In this document: in pieces, positions 1-10,753 of the stretch | How positions within the stretch are numbered: position 1 is the stretch's first letter | How the letters are laid out: each line of letters begins with the position of its first letter | DNA from: Nilaparvata lugens | Taxonomy: Eukaryota > Arthropoda > Insecta > Hemiptera > Delphacidae | Reading direction: 5' to 3' | DNA length: 64,000 bases | NCBI RefSeq assembly: GCF_014356525.2 | Contig: NC_052509.1 | Coordinates: 30,212,436 to 30,276,435 of the forward strand | Translations under genes and position numbers: made by a program | Notes under the pieces: model-generated | What the model was told of the DNA's origin: nothing | Database searches by the model: none | The model's input: only the letters and a program-made list of their open reading frames with translations

Positions 1-169
1 ATCTACTACTGAGCTGGAGCTGTGGTCTGACCCCAGCATATTTGCAAGCCGGATGGCCTTAACTCTTTGCAAATTTATTTCCAAGCTAGAGATATTAACA
101 GCTACACTAGTATATATCAAATATACTCTTTTATATAAGAATGTCGCCCAATATGGATGGCAATATACC

Positions 170-2116
170 GCTTCACAACATTTGAACATTTGAACATTTT
201 AACATTCAAACATTTGAGCATTTAAACATTTGAACATTTAAACATTCAAACATTTGAACATTTGAACATTCAAACATTTGAACATTCGAACATTTGAACA
301 TTTAAACATTAAACATTTGAACATTTGAACATTTGGACATTTAAACATTTAAACATTTAAACATTTAAACATTTAAACATTTAAACATTTAAACATTTAA
401 ACATTTAAACATTTAAACATTTAAACATTTAAACATTTAACATTTAAACATTTAAACATTTAAACATTTAAACATTTAAACATTTGAACATTTAAACATT
501 TAAACATCTAAACATTTAAACATTTAAACATTCAAACATTTAAACAGTTAAACATTTAAACATTTAAACATTCTAACATTTGAGCATTTAAACATTCAAA
601 CATTTAAACATTTAAACATTTAAACATTTAAACATTTACTCATTTGAACATTTCAACATTTAAACATTTGAACATTAAAAAATTTAAACATTTAAACATT
701 TAAACATTTAAAGATTTAAACATTTAAACATAAAAAATTTAAACATTTAAACATTTAAACATTTAAACATTTAAACATTTAAACATTTAAACATTTAAAC
801 ATTTAAACATTTAACATTAAACATTAAACATTTAAACATTTAACATTTAAACATTTAAACATTTAAACATTTAAACATTTAAACATTTAAACATTTAAAC
901 ATTTAAACATTTAAACATTTAAACATTTAAACATTTAAACATTTAAACATTTAAACATTTAAACATTTAAACATTAAACATTTAAACATTTAAACATTTA
1001 ACATTTAAACATTTAAACATTTAAACATTTAAACATTTAAACATTTAAACATTTAAACATTTAAACATTTAAACATTTAAACATTTAAACATTTAAACAT
1101 TAAACATTTAAACATTTAAACATTTAAACATTTAACATTAAACATTTAACATTTAAACATTTAAACATTTAAACATTTAAACATTTAAACATTTAAACAT
1201 TAAACATTTAAACATTTAAACATTTAAACATTTAAACATTTAAACATTTAAACATTTAAACATTTAAACATTTAAACATTTAAACATTAAACATTTAAAC
1301 ATTTAAACATTTAAACATTTAAACATTAAACATTAAACATTTAAACATTTAAACATTTAAACATTTAAACATTTAAACATTTAAACATTTAAACATTTAA
1401 ACATTTAAAATTTAAACATTTAAACATTTGGACATTTAAACATTTAAACATTTAAACATTCAAACATTTAAACATTTAAACATTTAAACATTTAAACATT
1501 TAAACATTTAAACATTCAAACATTTAAACATTAAACATTTAATCATTTGAACATTTGAACATTTAAACATTCAAACATTTAAACATTTAAACATTTAAAC
1601 ATTTAAACATTTAACATTTAAACATTTAAACATTTAAACATTTAAACATTAAACATTTAAACATTTAAACATTTAAACATTATACATTTGAACATTCAAA
1701 CATTTAAACATTTAAACATTTAAACATTCAAACATTTAAACATTTAAACATTAAACATTTAAACATTTAAACATTTAAACATTAAACATTTAAACATTTA
1801 AACATTAAACATTCAAACATTTAAACATTAAACATTTAAACATTTAAACATTTAAACATTTAAACATTTAAACATTTAAACATTTAAACATTTAAACATT
1901 TAAACATTTAAACATTTAAACATTTAAACATTTAAACATTTAAACATTTGAACATTTAAACATTATAACATTCAAACATTTAAACATTTAAACATTTAAA
2001 CATTTAAACATTTAAACATTTAAACATTTAAACATTTAAACATTTAAACATTTAAACATTTAAACATTTAAACATTTAAATATTTGAACATTTTAACATT
2101 TAAACATTTAAACATT
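170..2116. repeat. 8-bp satellite array (AAACATTT)n
   Basis: Nearly 2 kb of tandem AAACATTT units. Occasional 7-bp units lack one A or T, and variants carry G or C (GAACATTT, CAAACATT), mostly in the first 150 bp and between about 1.43 and 1.75 kb. There is no reading frame of interest. The same motif resumes after the embedded LINE fragment at 2430-2478, so the LINE either sits inside the array or seeded it. Confidence 0.97.
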
Positions 2117-2117
2117 C

Positions 2118-2416
2118 TGGCGTAGGAGGCATGATGACGAACTTTATAGGCTGTACCAGTATGTAGATATAGCCACTGTGATGTGAGTTCGCAGGCTGAG
2201 GTGGGCAGGACACCTGGTACGAGCTGACGATGCCTACCCTCCAAAGATGGCGATGTGGCCGGCGAAGGAAAGGGCGACCCAGAACAAGATGGATAGACGT
2301 AGTGGATGAGGATGCAGCAGTAATTGGGGTGCGAAGATGGAAAAGTGCAGCGGTGGACAGAGATGCTTGGAGGTGGAAATTGAGGGAGGTTGTGGCCCGC
2401 GCTGGGTTGTAATGCC
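2118..2416 (+). pseudogene. 3' end of a non-LTR retrotransposon (reverse transcriptase C-terminus)
   Basis: Two frames carry the familiar C-terminal tail of insect LINE polymerases. One reads RRLRWAGHLVRADD from about 2190. The other, from 2230 to a TAA at 2410-2412, contains GRPRTRWIDVVDEDA and a WRWKLRE-like end. A frameshift near 2230 separates them. Only about 90 residues of tail remain, and the endonuclease and RT core are absent, as in a 5'-truncated LINE copy. The clade cannot be fixed from so little (RTE, CR1 and jockey types all have this tail). It is followed directly by more AACATT satellite. Confidence 0.65.
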
Positions 2417-2429
2417 AAATAAGAAGATA

Positions 2430-2478
2430 AGAAACATTTAAAGATTCAAACATTCAAACATTCAAACATTTGAACATT
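2430..2478. repeat. AACATT satellite continuation / LINE tail
   Basis: A short run of CAAACATT and GAACATT units directly follows the LINE stop codon. It may be the 3' microsatellite tail of the LINE or the far side of the satellite array it entered. Confidence 0.7.
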
Positions 2479-3078
2479 AAGAGAAATGCCATACCGTTGA
2501 CTAGAATCTTAGACCTCACTTCGCTCGGTCAATTAGTGAGCAATTTCTGTATTTTTTCATCTGGTCATTTATATTCAACGGTTCACGAAATCGGCTCTAA
2601 GGATTTTTTACGAAATTTGGAACATAGTAGGTTCATGATATAAAAATTCGATTGCACTAGGTCTCATCCTTGAGAAAACTCGCTGAACTACATTAGAAGG
2701 ATAATTCATCCTTGGCTTATACAGCTGAGACTTTCGTCGCCTGTGGATAGTAAAAAGTGAGCGAGTGATTCTGTGGAAAATGAGAATATCGCATCCCCAA
2801 AATTCATAAGCTGACGTATAGCCCAGCTGTGAAATATAAAAGCGATCATTTTAGATAATTGTGTTATGTTTATCAATAAATAAAAATAACGAGCGAAGCT
2901 CGGTATCCCGATATTTGACATTTAAACAAATAATATCGGGGCACCGAGCTTCGCTTGTTATTTTCATTTGTTGACTAGCTGGCCCAGCGAACTTTGTACC
3001 GCCAAATAGTTAATGCATTTCATGACAAACTTTAGCTGGATGCAAACCTGAGGAAGCGCGATGTGGCATTTATTTATA
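2479..3078. other. No gene seen; contains a hairpin repeat
   Basis: AT-rich sequence with only short ORFs of no recognisable family. The one structure I see is the inverted repeat at 2882-2974, listed separately. Confidence 0.6.
2882..2974. repeat. Imperfect inverted repeat (GAGCGAAGCTCGGT hairpin)
   Basis: The left arm (2882-2915, AACGAGCGAAGCTCGGT and flanks) pairs with the right arm (about 2934-2974, ACCGAGCTTCGCTTGTT and flanks) with a few mismatches around a roughly 20-bp loop. The arms look like two head-to-head copies of one dispersed repeat end or a small foldback MITE. No clear target duplication is visible. Confidence 0.75.
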
Positions 3079-4423
3079 TACGAGGGTTATCTCCAAAGTG
3101 AAGACCGTTTTGTTGTAAAAAAATTATTAAAAAAATATATTCAAACAAAGTGATACAGAATGAAATACACAACTTACATTAGTGCTCTACATAGTCGCTA
3201 TATGAATTGAGACATTTGTCATAGCGATTCACCAGCTTTAATATACCCTCGTCGTATTCTTCTGCCACCAGTTCATTTAGCCATCGATTCACGGCATCTT
3301 TAAGTTCGTCATCACCCGCGAATTGCTTACCTCCCAAAAATTCTTTCAATTTGCCAAACAAATGGTAATCTGAAGGTGCTAAATCTGGACTGTATGGTGG
3401 GTGACTGAAAATTTCCCATCGGAATCTGTTCAGTAAATCGAGCGTCTTACCAGCCACATGTGGGCGAGCATTATCGTGCAACAGTATGATGCCATCGGTA
3501 AGTCGTCCGCGGCGGCGATTCTGAATGGCACGCCGTAATTTGTAGAGTGTTTCACAGTTATATTCTGCATTTACAATTGTTCCGCGTGGCGTAAAGTCAA
3601 TCAATATAATGCCAAATCGATCCCAAAATACCGTGGCCATCAATTTCCTTCCAAACGGCAGTGGCTTGATCTTTTTTGGTTTCGCTGGTGACTGAGGATG
3701 ACGTCATTCACATGACTGCCGTTTTCTTTCTGGCGTGTGATAAGAAATCCAGGTTTCATCGCCGGTAACTATTGAATTGAGGAATTCATCACCATTTTCT
3801 TTGTAGCGCATTAGGAATTCCAAAGCAGATCCCATTCGGATTTGTTTGTGACGCTCCGAAAGCGCGTACGGCACCCAACGCGCACAAACTTTTCTGAAGC
3901 CTGAATGGTCATGCACAATGCGACCAATAACAGCTCTTGAAACACCAGGGAAAATACGGGTCAATTCAGATATTGTCACATGACGATTGTTTTTTATTTC
4001 TTCATCAACCTTTTTCAACAAGTCCTCGTTGATTATTGAGGGCCTCCCGGAACGTTCTTCATCATGCACGTTAACTCTCTCTTTTCTAAACATTTCACAC
4101 CATTTTCGAACGTTTCTTTCATTCATTACATTTTTACCGTACACAGTAACCAACTGCCTATGAATTTCGACCGGTTTAACGTTTTGATGGTTTAAAAAAC
4201 GTATCACTCCACGAATTTCACAATCGGCGGCAACATCAATTGTCTCATTCATTTCTAAACGCTATAACTGAAACGTTAATAAAGATAGAATAACGCGACA
4301 AATGGCAGACAACAATGCAGTGTGTATATTTATATTACAAGACTGGATTCAGCCGACACAGGTTAGCCAACCTCACGGCGAGAAATTTCCCAACGGTCTT
4401 TACTTTAGAGATAACCTCTCGTA
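3079..4423 (-). mobile_element. Mariner transposon with TIRs and TA target duplication
   Basis: A 1341-bp element (3081-4421). Its TIRs of about 29 bp start CGAGGGTTATCTCCAAAGT on the left and, read inward from the right, CGAGAGGTTATCTCTAAAG. TA dinucleotides at 3079-3080 and 4422-4423 are the expected target duplication. It holds one transposase gene on the minus strand. Length, TIRs, TA target and a DD34D transposase all fit a Tc1/mariner-superfamily mariner. The copy is close to intact, with one nonsense codon. Confidence 0.96.
3179..4252 (-). pseudogene. Mariner transposase with one in-frame nonsense codon
   Basis: This DDE transposase would cut and paste the surrounding element. The frame opens at 4252 (MNETID) and is interrupted by a single TGA at 3704-3706. 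It continues in the same frame, with no shift, to a TAA at 3179-3181, for about 357 codons in total (family usual near 345). The N-terminal half holds the paired helix-turn-helix region (MNERNVRKWCEMFRKER, then GRPS). Catalytic residues are all visible: D in VTGDETW, D in LLHDNARPH, and D in PYSPDLAPSDYHLF, with 34 residues between the last two (DD34D). The TGA lies where the family normally has a Trp, just after the WISYHTPERKRQS segment, so it is probably a TGG to TGA change. The gene is dead as read but recently so. Confidence 0.94.
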
Positions 4424-5940
4424 GATAATTTTCCAACTGCAAAATTAAAAATTTACTAAAAATAAACTTATTCTGAACACAGAAGACAGCACAATTATTC
4501 GAAACAAAGCATGTAAGTCTTTAGAGCATGTAAGTCTTTAACTCGAGGTCGCACTGCTGGATGGTTACACACAGAACAGTCATTTTGTTTTTAGTCGGGG
4601 CGTTTAGATTTTCAAAATTGTCTTGTTCTATTCAATCAAAAATACCATGAAGAATTTATCCTTCATTCACTTCTTACCGAATTTGAAATGTTCTGTCTCA
4701 AAAATGTAAACTTTAGGCGCTCATAACTCGGAAAGGTAAAAAAATGATCGGAAAAAAATGTTATCCCACGAAAACTTTTTCATTTTGTTAGCTTGATAGT
4801 ATACAATTCGCAAAACTTTGAAAAATATCACTGATAGAAAGTTTATTTTTCGCCTATGCACAGCCTTAAGACTAGACTGCGAAAGAGTATTAGGCCTACT
4901 TAACTTGCTAACTAATTATTAAAACTACAACTTTCACAACAAAAGTTTGTTTAACACACCTGTTTGGAACTTGTCTGACCTTTGCATGGGAAAAATCCAT
5001 CACCAATTCTTCAAGATCTGGGGACTGAGCTAGTTTATGTTTGCTAGACCACTCAGCATTCCTGGACATTGTTCATCTTAGAAAAATTTTCATTAGCAGG
5101 AGTTTGGAAAAGTTCCTTTTATAATTTCACTATTTACATTCAATATTATGAACTTATTATATATTTGTATTTTGAAATTTGCTGCCACAAGATTTGCCGC
5201 CCTGGGCAGCCGCCCGGTCCGCCCACCCCTGGGGCCGACCTTGTGCTGCTGTCTATAAAGGTAACCATCGATGAGTAATTTTATCAGAAGATGGTAAATT
5301 GCCTCTGCCTTTATTGTTAGAGCTGTAGTTTTATGTAGAATAATTTCCATTCAGCTATATTATTTAATTGGGGTTTTCTTGACCTATAAAAATCGTTATA
5401 ATATTTCTCATAGCTTTGTAGATATGAACTCTCGAAGGTGTCACATAAGAAAAACCCTTCCGGCTCCGATTATTTCATTTTCTGGCCTATAAAACTACTT
5501 TACGAATGATTAAAATTTGAGAAAATCCGTACTAATCATGAGCTTATAGAGCATTATATTCTCTGCAATTCCATGTATTATTTCATTATTATAAGCATCT
5601 CACTACGATTCTTGCAGCCGTTATAGTGTTGAGTGTAAAATCTCCAGACTACCAACAAAAGATGAATTATTGACAGGGAAACTTGGAAGGAATGTTTAGA
5701 ACGCAATATTTGACTTTGCTGCTTTGTTTGGACTAGTTGGATGGTCAACATATCAAAAGTCCTCATCCCTAATATAATCAAATCAGAATATATTATGACC
5801 TTTTAGTGTGTAATATGAAGAACGAAAATGACTATCAGGTTTAATGTGAGGTACAATATTAAACATAAAGTTCAATAGTAATCTGAGATTCGATTCTATT
5901 CAAATATCAGGTCCAATATATAAAAGTCGATTATTTGTTA
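4424..5940. other. No gene seen
   Basis: AT-rich with scattered short ORFs and no recognisable domain. A short GC-rich patch near 5200-5245 (GCCGCCCTGGGCAGCCGCCC) looks like a repeat fragment but has no supported identity. Confidence 0.55.
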
Positions 5941-6370
5941 TAATGAATTGTGAGCCGGGGGAACCCAAGAGCTGGAGCCGTAACGAAGCATTACAGCGCA
6001 GCGATAAACTATCAATGACATTATTAGCGATTTAATTGAATATCAAATGAGAAGACTAATCGATGATAGCGTTATGGAACTCTATCTGGTCACGCTTGCC
6101 AAACCTCGATCGAGCAGATTTATTGCGCTTGTGCTCGACAATCGGATAAATTATAACGGACTGGCGAAATCCTAACGGATGCTGGCAGCTTAGCGTGCAT
6201 TGTTGCATCCAGTAGGGCGAAAAATTGCTTCCAATTCAATTTCAGGTCAATTGCAAAATTTAATTGTCTCATTTGGTCGACAACAATGAATGATTTTTCC
6301 TTAGCGACTCGGCGCTCGCTTCAAATGATCGCTTGTAATTAGTTCGGGGATGAAGCTGTTTCGCTATTCT
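5941..6370. other. Compositionally distinct non-coding block, possible conserved element
   Basis: This block is less AT-rich than its flanks and free of obvious repeats. It contains homeodomain-type ATTA cores (TTTAATTG, TGTAATTAG) amid mixed-composition sequence. No reading frame of note crosses it. It could be a conserved non-coding or regulatory element, or an old unrecognised repeat; sequence alone cannot decide. Confidence 0.2.
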
Positions 6371-8828
6371 TGCAATAGTTCATTTCTGTTTTCATTGATA
6401 TTGGATTGGATCATTCCAACTAATTTCAATTGTTTTGAGCAAGAAGTGGTCTTTCGCGCTTCCCTTTTTCTGGAGAAAATTATGTTTTGACTACATAGTT
6501 AAAAATAATTATTATTGAACTAGACTTCTTCCATAGAATATTTAATTTTCATTGAGATTGGATTGGATTCTTCCAAATATTATTTTCTTGGAGGATGAGT
6601 ATTTTCCCTTCTATTTTTCAGCACACAAGTTTATTCTGAGATGAATATTTTCTCACAATGATATTGGAATGGATTTTTCTGATAGTTTTGCAAATGTAAT
6701 ATTCTCTCTCCATCTAAAGGTGAGTACAGACTTGAGCGCCACGAGCACGCGCATTCACCTTTCATTAGCTGATGCTACTACGCTTTTTATGTTATCACTG
6801 AGACTTATAATAAACGAAAAACTCACACTCTCTACTCTTTGAAAATTTCAGGAACATCACTCTCGAATTTTTTTCATATACCGTAATAAAATGGCGAATG
6901 AAATGGAATAATTCAGAGCTTTCTATCTTTATTGAGTGCAGAATTACAATTTTTTCAAAAACGAATCAAATTTTCTGATGACACGGAATAAGGAGAAAAT
7001 TCCGTTCTCAATCAAATACATCTTTCAATTTCCACATTGACCCTGTTTCCTGTTTCCGGTTGTTTTTGTGACATTGTAAACAACTGGTATGTGTTCATTT
7101 GTACACGGGTTAAAGTTTTGGTTGTAACTCTACGAATAGTATTTTTTTCGCATAAATCAAATTTTGAAAGTTATATATGAGAAAAGGAGAAAAGAAAAAT
7201 TATCGGCGCTAAAGGGTTTCAGGAAAAATACTTACTTGAAGATCACAAAATAACAGAATTCCTCTCCTCTTTCGAATGTTGGATATCAAAATATTTATTA
7301 AGCGTGAATGGGTATTGCAATATTGATTCATAATAAGAAGGGATTCCTACTTACAGGGGGCCTGCTTCCTTGAAATTCTTGGCGAGGGGGGTGTCAAAAA
7401 CCAACTGTTGTGGGAGGGGGGTCCCATTCTTTATTGGGAGGGTGCCCCCTTGTGGGGGGAGCTGAGTACTTAATTTTGGGTGTATTTAGGGGTTCTCATC
7501 ATTATCCTTGATTTTAGAGAAAAGATACGAACCACTGTTGCCATTCAAAAAGATTCCACTTCAAACACAAACTGAACAATAATATACTAAGAAAAATGCA
7601 ATCAAGTTCAAACAATTTAATTATATTGTATTGACCTTTCTGATAATAATTGTGAAGGTCACAGATAAAACATATTTTGTTTTTGTTACTCTGTTTTTAT
7701 TTTATAGTTCGAATTTCACATGAGGTGACAATCTTATTCCTCATTGTTTCTCAATGAATTTCAGAGAACAGACAATCGGATTGATAATGTAGGCTACAAA
7801 GTCTTATTATCCAGAGCTATCCTCACTACTTGATCCATGAATGTGACTCACGATTATTTGACGGCGGAATGTGAGAGGGATATTTCCTGTTTTCTTCCTA
7901 TTTTCCCCATATATGATGGGAATCGTTACCCAACATAGAGATCATTGCACATCCACAATCTTCAATACATGTTCAATGTTCTTGAAATTGGTTGCATCGA
8001 ACACCGTAAATAATAATAATTCCGGGTCAACGCAATGCTGAGTGGAATATTTTCATTTGTAAGCTTGTTTCAAGAATTGATTCACTTCTCATGGAGTTAC
8101 TCCGTCTTATTTCTATTGGATATTGGATTCATATACGTCATTCCAACTTCTATCACTTTCAAAAACACCAATCACTAACTAGTACATTTCGAAAACTCAC
8201 AACCACAATATTAATTTTATCCCAGGACAAATTTCCCAGTGACGAAACTTTTTGAATACTAATAACAAATTCCAAGCAGGGTCTACATCCTACCCGGAAT
8301 GATGGAATATGGAAGTTTCAGAAAGTGGTAAGTATGCAGAGGGCTGAAAAGTTTGCACGATTTCCTCTCCAGAAGATTGCACCGACCAAACCCCTCAAAG
8401 CAAGGGTTGGGAATTTGAAGGGCTCCATCCCTCCAACGTATTCCGGAGTTTCAGGTGGAATTGGGAGTTACAAGTGAAAATGCACTCAACAAGTAGTCTT
8501 TAACAAGTTGCCGAACAAGTGGTTGGCTGTTCAACTATTTTGCCTCACCATCATCTTCCAACCCTTCATCCACCATTATTTTCAATCCTATCATATTAGA
8601 CTCCACCACAAAATATTCATCGATGACAGTAACCAACTTCATAACGCTTGTAGCATCAACCACCCATTCGATTTGTGGATTTTCGTAAGTTTAGCCTGAA
8701 TATTATGTCAGGATTATTATAAAATAATTTAACTACTACTTCTCTAGAATATTACTATCTATCAATTCGACCTAATACATTCTGAAGTCTCCAAATTTAT
8801 ATATTCAAATTTCTCATCTGCGATTATA
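6371..8828. other. No gene seen; repeat-like fragments
   Basis: Mostly AT-rich. A segment starting near 6720 (GAGCGCCACGAGCACGCGCA) resembles a dispersed planthopper-type repeat, which is a pattern recollection only. A G-rich patch at 7366-7465 has several runs of five to seven G (GGGGGG at about 7386, 7418 and 7455) and could form G-quadruplex structure. No coding frame is supported. Confidence 0.45.
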
Positions 8829-8915
8829 GTATTGATTGTAGTGGTGTGGTAGTGTGTAGTAGTGTGGTAGTGTGGTAGTGTGTAGTAGTGTTATAGATTG
8901 TAGTAGTGTGGTGAG
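8829..8915. repeat. GTAGTGTG-type minisatellite
   Basis: Irregular tandem GTAGTGTG / TGTAGTAGTG units over about 85 bp. The threonine-rich short ORF antisense to it is a by-product of the repeat. Confidence 0.85.
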
Positions 8916-10254
8916 TTGAATAGCTTGCAAACTTACAGTAGTTGGATGAATCGCATTGAATACAGAAATACTTCGAAAGGACAGAAATAGGTTGGAAAAA
9001 TGAGAACATTGTAGTCAAGAAAATAGTGGAAAAAGTCAAGATAGAAATAAGATCGGGAAACAGATCAGTGTAATGGACCAATCACGAACAAGGATCAGAT
9101 TGTTGCCACGCCTAAACGCTTTGTTTTCTTTCTCCTGATTGATTTACATTGAATTTCTCAATTTTATCGATAGATGACAGTAGTTACTTGATAATGTCCA
9201 ACTTCATTGTTGTGCTCTTAATGGAGATAGCTTCAGCAAATTGGAGTTAATGAAAGCATCAACTGTTGAATCAATAATTTATCTACTGAATCGTGGTTTC
9301 TCCCTCGTTCTCCCCTATTCCATTTAACCTGTATTACATTCTCTATAATACATGAATACAGAGAATAATACTCAAATACCAAAATGCCTTTCCCAAAATT
9401 TATGGAAATACTATATGAGAATATAGGAGTAATTTTGAAGTGAGTGAAGTTAGTAAAAACAACTAGAAAAAACGTTAGTAAAAACGCCACAAGTCTAGGC
9501 TATAATAACTACAATTGAGAGAACAATTTTGGTTTGTCTTTGTCAACCTCATACTTGTAATGACTGAATTTTCTGAAAACCATAGCCGAGACCAAACACG
9601 TAGTGGCATAGCACAATAGTGGAGGGTTGTAATTTTCCTGATTCAATTGGTCGCTCTGAGGAAGTAGAAGTACCAGTGGTGAAGTTAGTAACTACTTGGC
9701 TCTTTGTTTGGAGACAGCAGCAGTGAGCAGAACTACTTTACCACTTCTCTCCTTCCACTCCCACTCATTCACATTTTCTCTCCCTCTGTCTCTGTCCTTC
9801 TACACTCCCAGTTCATCTTCCTAACCTCAAATTCACCACCCCCCGCCCGTAACCGAGCACTTGAACACGGATTAGACTTGAAGTCGAGAGGCGGAACTTT
9901 GAATCCAGTTTGCAGTTGGCAATCCAAATAGCTGCGGGCGACTTCAAGGAGAAGCTCAAATCTCGATAGATAATCAAACATAGCTACGGCTTAATATTCG
10001 CGAGCATGAGGAGAAATTGTGCTGCTAGTCCTTGTATAAATTATAGTAGCTTGCATAATCAGATTACCCAGATTAAACACTCAAACTAGTACAGCAGGTA
10101 TTGAAAAACTTAATTCATTCTCTACTAATTTCTGATTATTGCGTTATGGAAAAAGGTATAATTTGAAAAGATACTGTATGAAGCAGTAAGAGATATGGAG
10201 ATTGGATTTTCTCACATTTGACATCTTTACCGCACTATTTCAACTACAATGTCT
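8916..10254. other. No protein gene seen
   Basis: AT-rich with a pyrimidine-rich patch (about 9720-9835) and a tRNA-like patch at 9848-9916, listed separately. The short ORFs here show no family resemblance. Confidence 0.5.
9848..9916 (+). other. Degenerate tRNA-Ser-like sequence (possible SINE or tRNA pseudogene)
   Basis: The segment starts with an A-box-like TAACCGAGCAC and has GACTTGAAGTC in the place of a serine TGA anticodon arm. It ends with a B-box-like ACTTTGAATCCAGT that could form a T-arm (AACT/AGTT). The acceptor stem does not pair convincingly and both boxes deviate from consensus, so a functional tRNA is unlikely. Confidence 0.25.
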
Positions 10255-10283
10255 CATGTTGAAATAGTAACTATTTCAACATG
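10255..10283. repeat. Short perfect inverted repeat
   Basis: CATGTTGAAATAG pairs perfectly with CTATTTCAACATG around a 3-nt TAA spacer. It sits just before the AT microsatellite. Confidence 0.9.
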
Positions 10284-10286
10284 AAT

Positions 10287-10316
10287 AAGAATATATATAT
10301 ATATATATTATATATA

Positions 10317-10356
<40 letters not shown>
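10287..10356. repeat. (AT)n microsatellite
   Basis: About 70 bp of alternating AT with two interruptions of the TATTAT type. Confidence 0.97.
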
Positions 10357-10359
<3 letters not shown>

Positions 10360-10753
10360 TAAATAAGAAAATATATAACGAATAAGAATATTGATGATTG
10401 AAACAACGAAAATATTAAAAATAATTGAAAAATACAAGATGAAAATGAAAATGAGAATGAAAAAATCCTTTATTAGGCGGAGTTAGGACTTTTAAGTCCT
10501 CTCTACCACTCAACCTCAACATAACAAATGCAATTGAATAAAAAAATACAGTGTAACATGTAATAAAAATACATTACATAATATAGCTACAAAATAGAAA
10601 CATAGTTGGAACAAAACAGTCAATCTGCATTTAGACTGAAAAATCAATTATATAATTCAAGAAACAATATGGTGAAAAAGTAATTATCAATATAATCATT
10701 CACACATCATTCACACACAGCCCACCAGACCAGTTCCAAGCGCCAACCACACG

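Noticed and set aside
5069..5278. ORF with a PPGPPTPGADL-type stretch
   Set aside because: Short, no homologous pattern beyond a GC-rich repeat patch, and overlapped by an equally open antisense frame.
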